Shown here: in pieces, positions 57,307 through 64,000 of the stretch
Position numbering within the stretch: position 1 is the first letter of the stretch
How the letters are laid out: the number at the start of each line of letters is the position of its first letter
From: Cannabis sativa
Taxonomy: Eukaryota > Streptophyta > Magnoliopsida > Rosales > Cannabaceae
Direction: 5' to 3'
Assembly: GCF_029168945.1 (NCBI RefSeq)
Contig: NC_083605.1
Location: forward strand, 73,054,969-73,118,968
Length of the DNA: 64,000 nt
Program-made: the position numbers and the translations under genes
The notes under the pieces: model-generated
Told to the model about the DNA's origin: nothing
Database searches by the model: none
The model's input: the letters and a program-made list of their open reading frames with translations, nothing else

Positions 57307-58319
57307 CCATAGTAGGAAGTTATGTTTTGGGATGTTCAACCTAGACCACACTTCATTGCTCCATGGTACCTTCTCAAACTCTAACGCAAACCAAGCTTGT
57401 CCCTCTGCAATTCTGTAACCATTGGCAGTGAACACATTATGTTGAACATAATTTTTGATTTTGTCTTTAAGTTCTACCATCTTTCTCCAATACCAACTTC
57501 CACTCAAAGGAACCTTGTACTCCCACCAAGTTTGATGCTTAATATAAACACTATGGACCCATTTTACCCACAAATTATCCTTCTTTTTTTCAATTGCCCA
57601 TACATGTTTCACCATAGCTGCTGCATTCCAATTATACATCAGCCCTAGATCTCTTACTTTTTTTGGACAGCACAACTTTTCCCATGCTACAGCCCCTGCT
57701 CCATTCATCATACTTTTTCCTGTCCATGGAAAACTCCTACATATTGCTTCAAGCTCTCTAATTATTTGCTTAGGAAGGAACATAATTTGGCACCAAGGGA
57801 CGTGGATTGAGAGAATGACTGATTTAATCAAAACCAATCTTCCTGCAAATGACAAGTGCCTCGAGCTCCAAATCCTATTCTAGCTGCCATTTTCTGCACT
57901 AAGCTACTGCAATCAGTAGCCGAGATCTTCCTAGCACAGATGGGTACTCCTAGATACTTTAAAGGCTCTTGTTGCTTTGTAAAACCTGACATGTCAAGCA
58001 CCCTTCTAGCCTCATATTCACTCATTCCACTACAATACAATGTTGATTTAGCATTATTAGGCACCAAACCTGAGGTTATAGAGAACAATTTGAGAGCTTG
58101 CATCATTAAGTAAATGCTTTTGAAGCCCCCTCTACAAAACATTAGAACATCATCCGCAAAACTTAAATGATTCAATTCCATTTCAGCACACCTCATGAAA
58201 TCCAAATTCTTTTTTCTTCCCAACCTTCCTCATTATTCTACTAAAGTATTCCATGCCTAGCACAAATAACAATGGCAACATTGGATCTCCCTGCCTAAGC
58301 CCTCTCTTAGTTTCAAAAA
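57307..58319 (-). pseudogene. LINE reverse transcriptase C-terminal part
   Basis: From the truncated 5' end: [15 protein letters not shown] (RT block with QGDP), a frameshift near 58210, [15 protein letters not shown] (FADD, the catalytic pair of block 5), [13 protein letters not shown], a second frameshift near 57850, then [36 protein letters not shown] and the start of the zinc-binding region. Upstream RT blocks, endonuclease and ORF1 are absent by truncation. Confidence 0.9.
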
Positions 58320-58332
58320 AATAGGTTAGTAA

Positions 58333-58965
58333 AATTAAACTATTTTTACTACAAATTCGAACTTATGTATTAAATAATACGATTTGTATTGTATTAAAAT
58401 TTGTGATCATAGTAATTAATACAATACAAAGTCTTATCCAAATATATTGTGTTCCTTCTTATTTAATACAATGCGATATTTATGTGACCTACCAACCAAG
58501 CCCTTATGATATTGTGTCTTGCAAATAATTAATGATTTTTATAATAATAATTAGGCTAATTAGGATTTTTGTCCCCTGATTTTTGACAAGTACCAAATCA
58601 TGTCCTCTGAACTTTTCTGGCCGCTAATTAGATTTAAGGACTTTTGTCCAATTTCATTCAATTTTACTTATTTGGTGATTGTCCAAGTACTAAAATATGT
58701 TTCCCAGACTTTGATATCTAACAAATTATACTACTTGAACTTTGACATGTCCCAAATTATATTCCCTGAATTTTATCCATGTTAGACCTTTTTTTACTAA
58801 AATTGGAAAAAAGTACCCTTAAATTCAACAATCTCAATAGTTCAAGGAAAATTTTAAAGTCTTAAAAGTTTAGGGGATATAATTTGATACATGCCAAAAT
58901 TTGGGAGAGAAAAATTCTAATTAACTAGCCTAATAATTAAATTAAAATATATAAGTATCAATACT
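58333..58965. other. AT-rich stretch, no gene
   Basis: CCCTGATTTTTGACAAGTACC and repeated TTTGACATGTCC-like words (58570-58910) suggest an old repeat without clear ends. Confidence 0.4.
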
Positions 58966-59275
58966 CACTACAAAAACAGCTACTTTTAGTGACAATTTTT
59001 TAGTCACAACATAATTTTTTTGTGACTAAATATGACTTTTAGTCACAACAAAATGTTACTTGTGACTAAAACATAGTATTTAGTTACAAATTGTCACTAA
59101 TTTAGTTTTAGTCACAACAAGTATTGTGACTACTTGTTGTGACTAAAGATACATTTAGTCACAACAAATTGTAATTTTTGTGACTAATACTTTTATCCAC
59201 GGACTTTTTAGTCACAATATAGGAATCATGATTTATAATTAGTCACAATTTTTTCGCTTTTAGTCACAAGTTTTG
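58966..59275. mobile_element. CACTA-like element, truncated second copy
   Basis: Starts CACTACAAAAACAGCTACTT and carries TTAGTCACAA words. Its reverse complement runs parallel to 52282-53110, so the two copies are in opposite orientation. It stops near 59275 in AGTCACAAGTTTTG, before the second terminus. Confidence 0.72.
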
Positions 59276-60680
59276 CAAATTAACAGTACATGAGTAGAGA
59301 CAAACGTACACTTGCGGGATGAAAACCGAGTTTTTGCAAATGTCAATTATATATACGAAAATATAAAACTGTATGCGTCTGCAGAAGCAGAAAGTAATTC
59401 TGTTACCGCAGAAACCAGTTTTGCAGTGACAAAACAAAACAGACAGAATATAAAATATTTGCAGAAAAATATATAACTTGACACAAAAGATTTATACGTG
59501 GTATCAGTGTTCTCCCGAACACTCCTAGCCCACGGGGCCACGCCCAGAGAATGAAATCAATTGATAAAGTATCAAAATTACAAAGACAATTGACTTAAAC
59601 AAGTTTAGACTCCCTCTAAAGTATTGTCGCAATCCTTTGTAATCCACTTTATGAATCTGACTTCTTGAAACACCTTCAAGCCCGAACTCCCTTCGTCTTT
59701 GAAGTGTGAGTGCTTACTTCCTCCCGAAGTAAGGCTTCAACAAGTCTTCTCCCGAAGACCAAGTGCTTACTTCCTCCCGAAGTAAGGCTTTATCAAGTCT
59801 TCTCACGAAGACCAATCTCTTGTTCAATCAAGTTGTTCTTCACAAACTCTAGGACAAAGTAAGAACAGAAATAAAATACTAGAACCTAGATGAACAACTA
59901 GGCTCTCACAAAACAAAGAAACTCTCTTCTCTCAAATAAGATAAGTGCAAAAAATGAATAATGGAAGAGCTAATTCGAATGGCTGCTCTCTAGGCTCTAT
60001 TTATAGAACATAGAAACTTTAGAGACAGTCACAAGATCGAATCTACAGCTGTACAAAAACTTTTCTAAGAAAACATGATCTGCAACATCAGATTCCGATG
60101 CTGACGCAACAGATTAGACCAGAAACGGGAAACTTGCTCTAATCGGGTCCGATCCTCTATTAATGCTTGATTCCTGCAAAAAACAGATAAGATATTCTGA
60201 TTGTATCAAGATACAATCGAAATCAATAAGGAAAAGGCAATAATCAAAGTTTCCTTAAAAAAGACAACTTTCCATAAGCAATAGCTGAAATGTGTATAAC
60301 TTTCCTAAGAAAGAAAAGAGCAACTAAAACCGAAAACTCAAGGTAAGAATTCGGGTATGTATGCAAAACAATCTTATCATTAATGAAAAAATATTTTGTT
60401 AACTAATTTACCAAAAAAAGACTTTACACGGGAAATTATCTTTTCTTGTAAAGATTGTCTCTACGTGGCAACTTTTTACGAGACTGTACTCGTATTTCTA
60501 GACGAAAAATCGCACTATAACATATAATCTCTTCGCTTGCTTTGCTCAAGATTGACTCCCATCGAAGTTTTTTTTGAAAAAAAAATAATAAATTTAAGTG
60601 CAAAATTTTAACAAAATGAAAAGTCAAACCCCTAACCTCACCAATTATAACATTAAATTCCTTATTGCCAGGCCAAGTTC
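59276..60680. other. Unclassified repeat-like stretch (possible LTR)
   Basis: Less AT-rich, with ACGTGGTATCAGTGTTCTCC near 59499 and CCACGGGGCCACGCCC near 59532, phrases of the kind seen in plant LTR elements. Boundaries and coding parts were not found. Includes the 53-base repeat at 59710-59815. Confidence 0.4.
59710..59815. repeat. 53-base tandem duplication
   Basis: Units 59710-59762 and 59763-59815 begin GTGCTTACTTCCTCCCGAAG and contain CAAGTCTTCTC; they differ at about three positions. Each unit includes a short inverted CTTAC..GTAAG pair. Confidence 0.88.
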
Positions 60681-61065
60681 TTTTTTTTTTTTTTTTTTTT
60701 TTTGAAAAGCAAGGTTAATATTATAAGAAATACCTACTGGCCCAAACAAAATACATCACTTGACATAGAGACGATCTCTAAATATCCAATAAAGTTTACA
60801 GCTAATGCTCTTTTGGCAACATAATAAGCCATAAAATTAGAAAAAATCTATGAGTTCTAGTAATAAAATTACAGTCTAACAACAAATTAGAATCATTCAA
60901 AAAGGCACAGTAACATAATTTTGCACCTCCTAACTACTTGGCATGATTCCCTTCGTAACATTAATCACAATCTCTGAATCACTTCCAACTATTACATATT
61001 TATGCTTTTGATCCACTGCTGAATTCAAAGCCAACAGACAAGTCTCACCTATAGACAAAGTTAGT
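60681..61065 (-). pseudogene. LINE-type RNase H fragment with poly(A) tail
   Basis: The minus strand encodes IGETCLLALNSAV and VIVGSDSEIVINVTKG, the Glu and Asp regions of the RNase H domain carried by many plant LINEs (RVT_3). A T-run at 60681-60703 marks the 3' tail. The fragment is 5'-truncated. Confidence 0.65.
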
Positions 61066-61920
61066 TTATTGTTATAAGAATGTATTAATTTATATTTATA
61101 TAAACATTATTAATTAAAAATTTTAAAAATTAGATTATCACTTTTTCTTTCACATCACACATTCCAATTCTCACTACATTTTTGTGACTGCTATACCTTC
61201 TCATTTTACTTTGTAGTTAATCAAAAAAATTCTTCATTTTTCTCTTATTCTTGAAAAGAAAAAAAAAATATCCCCATAATTTTACGTGGCTTTGGCCCTA
61301 TTTTTGGCCCCAAATATATATTAGAGATTTTGTTTTTGTTTAATTTGGAAAAGTGAATATGCCAAAAGAAAAAGACTTTGGTGAAGTCATAATCTAATTT
61401 TGCATAGCAAGTGAGTGGTGTATTATTAGTAAGAAAATAAAAATAAATAATGGTGTCAGATTCCCACTACTGAACAGTACGGATAATGATATATGATTTG
61501 AATAACAACCACGTGTTTTTTGCAACCCTAGGCTTAGCTTAAATAGATTGGGGTCTGTTTCTGAATACAGTTCTGTACTGTTCAGTACCTGTACGGTTCA
61601 TACAATTCACCAATTTAATTCATCACGTGCCAATATTATTATATTATATGCACCAATCTTATCTTTTATTATTCTTAATATAACATAAATTATTTCACTA
61701 TAACTCTCCTTTTCTAAAATAAATTAAGGTTAAAGCTTACATATTAGGAAAATTTATATCTTTTTTATTGATGTTTGTTAGAAAAAAAGAAATCGTAATT
61801 TACCAAATTAGTTATGTAAAGTTTACAAATTTATAAAAGTTGTTTATAAATATGAAACAGCTAGGAATGAAATTTGTGTTTTTTTAGTTTTTTTTTTTTA
61901 AAAAAAAATTATAAGATTTA
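61066..61920. other. AT-rich stretch, no feature seen
   Basis: GAACAGTACGG (61472) and CTGTTCAGTACCTGTACGG (61575) are partial repeats of each other. Nothing else is recognised. Confidence 0.4.
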
Positions 61921-62286
61921 TTAATTAATAAATTCGTTCAAAATAATAGAACGTACTTCAGAGGAACACTCCTCCAACTGAAACACACAACTTGTAGAGA
62001 AACAAGAGTCTCTTGCCAAGCAATGAACCAACTTATTTGTAGATCGTTTTACAAAACACAAATTGTGAAAGTATAAAATACCGCTCTGAATCGCTTGGAC
62101 ACACATCAAACTATCTGTTTCCAACATGACTCTATCACACGAATGAATTGCAATCCAACTCAATGTTTCTTTAATGCCTATTATCTCATCAATTTTGGGT
62201 TGAACACATCTAATCTTCCCCTTCTTGAATGCTTCTACTATAGAACCATGATGATTCTGAGCTACATAACCCATGCCAAAAGACAA
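61921..62286 (-). pseudogene. RNase H-like (RVT_3) fragment of a LINE
   Basis: An open segment of about 121 codons. KIDEIIGIKETLSWI holds the Glu, VMLETDSLMCVQAIQSG the Asp, and FVKRSTNKLVHCLARDS is the C-terminal signature of plant LINE-associated RNase H domains. Nothing upstream resembles a gene for it, and the first Asp strand is degenerate. It could also be a remnant of a free-standing RNase H-like gene; a LINE origin is more likely. Confidence 0.72.
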
Positions 62287-62333
62287 GACCCAAACCAGAA
62301 AAAACTAAAAGGAAAAGACTAAAAAATCATATC

Positions 62334-62427
62334 AAAAGACAAGACTAAAGAACCATGTCAAAAGACAAGAGTAAAGAACCATGTCAAAAGACAAGACTAA
62401 AGAACCATGTCTAAAGATAAGACTAAT
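62334..62427. repeat. 26-base tandem repeat, 3.6 copies
   Basis: Unit AAAAGACAAGACTAAAGAAC followed by CATGTC; copies at 62334, 62360, 62386 and partial 62412. A diverged copy precedes them near 62276. Confidence 0.9.
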
Positions 62428-62602
62428 GGAAAAACTAAATTAGTTCCAACACATAAACACGATCACAGCATTAAAATTAATTAAGGAATAAACTCTTTAT
62501 AATTCTAACCCCATAAGAACATTAATTGGAATTAAACTAATAATATTAAATTAATAAATGAAAACAAAAATCTGAAACGGAGGACGTCGTTGAGCCGAAC
62601 CG
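62428..62602. other. Spacer, no feature seen
   Basis: AT-rich, ending in a short GC-richer piece before the LTR. Confidence 0.4.
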
Positions 62603-64000
62603 TGTTGGGTTTTATGCCCTAAATAAAACTCATTTCAATATAATCAGATTTACTTATTAATATAGATCAGAAATAACATTTAATGTTGCATGGTTCACAT
62701 GATTTATTTCATGATTATATGTACATAATGTATAAATTCATCTGAAACCCTTTTCACATACTTGATCTTGTTTATTGTGCCGTCAACACATTGGAAAGTA
62801 AACATGACTATGTGAATAAAGTTTTCTAGATTTATCAGACATAGGGTTTTACTGATATGATAATCTACAACAGAGTTTACTTGCATTTGGAGAAGTGCTA
62901 TAATCTTTTCAGAGCATTGGTTAAAGTAAAGCTCAGGTTGGATGCATGGAGTATGCATCGGAAGGGACCGATATTGAACTTTGACTTAGATTTATTAAAC
63001 TTACCGTAATATCGCCTAAAAGTTGATCCTAGATCAAATGTTCTTAATCCTGTTATGATTAGGCTCAATCTTGAAAGACTATTCGTGTTCTTTGATTTGT
63101 TAGTTAAGCCTACTTTTAGGTCAGGGTGATACGTACATTTTGGGAACACGGTAGTGCAATTGAGTGGGAGCGCTAGCATAAACATGGAATCTATAGCTTC
63201 TATCTGGCAAATAGTAAGCAAAGGATGATCTCCTTCGAGCTTGACCAAACGGACATAAATGGTGGAGTACTCATTTTACATAAGCTGAAATATCATTTAT
63301 ACGGGCTCAAGTGTTTTAAGGATAAAATACATTGTAGGGTGTAACGGTAATCTAATCCCTTTACAGTGTAGATCATTCATATAGAGGATCATTGATCACA
63401 TTAGGATTATAACAATGGATAACTAATGATGCATCTATATGGTGGAACATATAGAGCATTCTATATACTGAGAGTGCAATTCTAAGTTCTATGCGTGGAT
63501 TCAACGAAGAATTAATAAGTTAGTGAATTTTAGTGCTAAATTCTTGATCTACTTATTGGAAGCTCGGTTATATAGACCCATGGTCCCTGCACTAGTTGAG
63601 ATAATATTGCTTGTAAGACTCATGTAATTGGTTTTGATTAATCAATTATAATTCTCAAATTAGACTATGTCTATTTGTGAATTTTTCACTAAGTAAGGGC
63701 GAAATTGTAAAGAAAGAGTTTTAGGGGCATATTTGTTAATTATGATACTTTGTATGGTTCAATTAATAACTATGATGAATGACAATATTATTTAATAATT
63801 ATTTATAGTTATTAAATAGTTAGAATTGGCATTTAAATGGTTGAATTAGAAAATTGGCGTTTTTGAGAAAATCAGATGCAGAAAAGATAAAACTGCAAAA
63901 TTACAAAAAGTGAGACCCAAATCCACTTGTATAGGGCCGGCCACTTTTGTAGGAAATTTAAACTGATATTTTCATTATTTTAATGCCAAATAATTCAAAC
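62603..64000 (+). repeat. LTR-like sequence running off the window
   Basis: Begins TGTTGGGTTTTATGCCCTAA, a typical TG start of a long plant LTR (probably copia). The rest is non-coding, moderately AT-rich, with phrases such as GGGAGCGCTAGCATAAACAT. No purine tract precedes it, so it is more likely a 5' or solo LTR in plus orientation. The right end and any coding part are outside the window. Two minus-strand open frames (62704-62958, 62898-63248) are regarded as chance. Confidence 0.55.

Larger units (their letters stand above)
54486..58319 (-). mobile_element. 5'-truncated L1-type LINE with two nested insertions
   Basis: The poly(A) tail appears as a T-run at 54486-54499, and the 5' end is truncated near 58319 inside the reverse transcriptase. 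AATAGGTTTGTAA (54472-54484) and AATAGGTTAGTAA (58320-58332) form the LINE target duplication with one mismatch. After removing a hAT MITE (54772-55320) and a solo LTR (55588-57301), each with one copy of its own duplication, the LINE is about 1.56 kb and its ORF2 is continuous across both insertion points. Confidence 0.9.

Noticed and set aside
62704..63248. Two overlapping minus-strand open frames of 84 and 116 codons
   Set aside because: They lie antisense inside an LTR-like sequence, with no recognisable domain.

Overview
The window is eukaryotic plant nuclear DNA, very AT-rich and dominated by transposable elements. Evidence for a plant: Ty1/copia, L1-type LINE, Mutator-like, hAT-like and CACTA-like sequences of plant type, an intron-containing elongator tRNA-Met gene, and three host genes of plant-restricted types (a VQ-motif protein close to HAIKU1/IKU1 and two small uncharacterised families). 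A eudicot is likely. A closer placement (perhaps Rosales/Cannabaceae) is only an impression from the style of the repeats.

Layout. 1-18890: a head-to-tail array on the minus strand of at least four copies (A partial, B, C, D) of one Ty1/copia retrotransposon. Single LTRs or LTR scars lie between neighbouring units. Every copy is broken by frameshifts, deletions or stops, although the reverse transcriptase/RNase H part is long and open in B, C and D. 20966-23520: a VQ-motif gene (minus) with a probable 5'-UTR intron. 24341-25967: a foldback repeat in 2.3 tandem copies, then the 5' end of a hAT transposase gene (BED zinc finger) carrying a well-preserved tRNA-derived SINE. 26000-37100: AT-rich repeat land with tandem repeats, a Mutator-type foldback MITE (9-bp TSD), a Helitron-like 3' end, several hAT-type MITEs and a TIR element that carries a GC-rich GGCCCGATGG minisatellite. 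37378-39900: tRNA-Met (minus), then a divergently oriented host gene (plus) coding a 179-residue basic protein. 40000-43200: a foldback element, a short LTR/TRIM-like piece, a LINE fragment and a CACTA-like end. 44715-45074: a 119-residue host gene (minus).

46600-51450: a decayed Mutator-like element whose transposase is split by a Ty3/gypsy-like solo LTR, with iterated subterminal motifs on both sides. 52282-53110: a CACTA-like non-autonomous element holding a second TIR element. 54486-58319: a 5'-truncated LINE with its own target duplication, split first by a hAT MITE (8-bp TSD) and again by a 1.7-kb solo LTR (5-bp TSD). 58966-64000: a second CACTA-like copy, two LINE RNase H fragments, short tandem repeats, and an LTR running off the right edge.

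The host genes are independent of one another; there is no operon or pathway. What is informative here is transposon history: tandem copia units joined through LTRs, and nested insertions that can be ordered by their target-site duplications. I found no defence system, CRISPR array, biosynthetic cluster or other clearly new system. The copia array with its shared junction scars is the most unusual structure.
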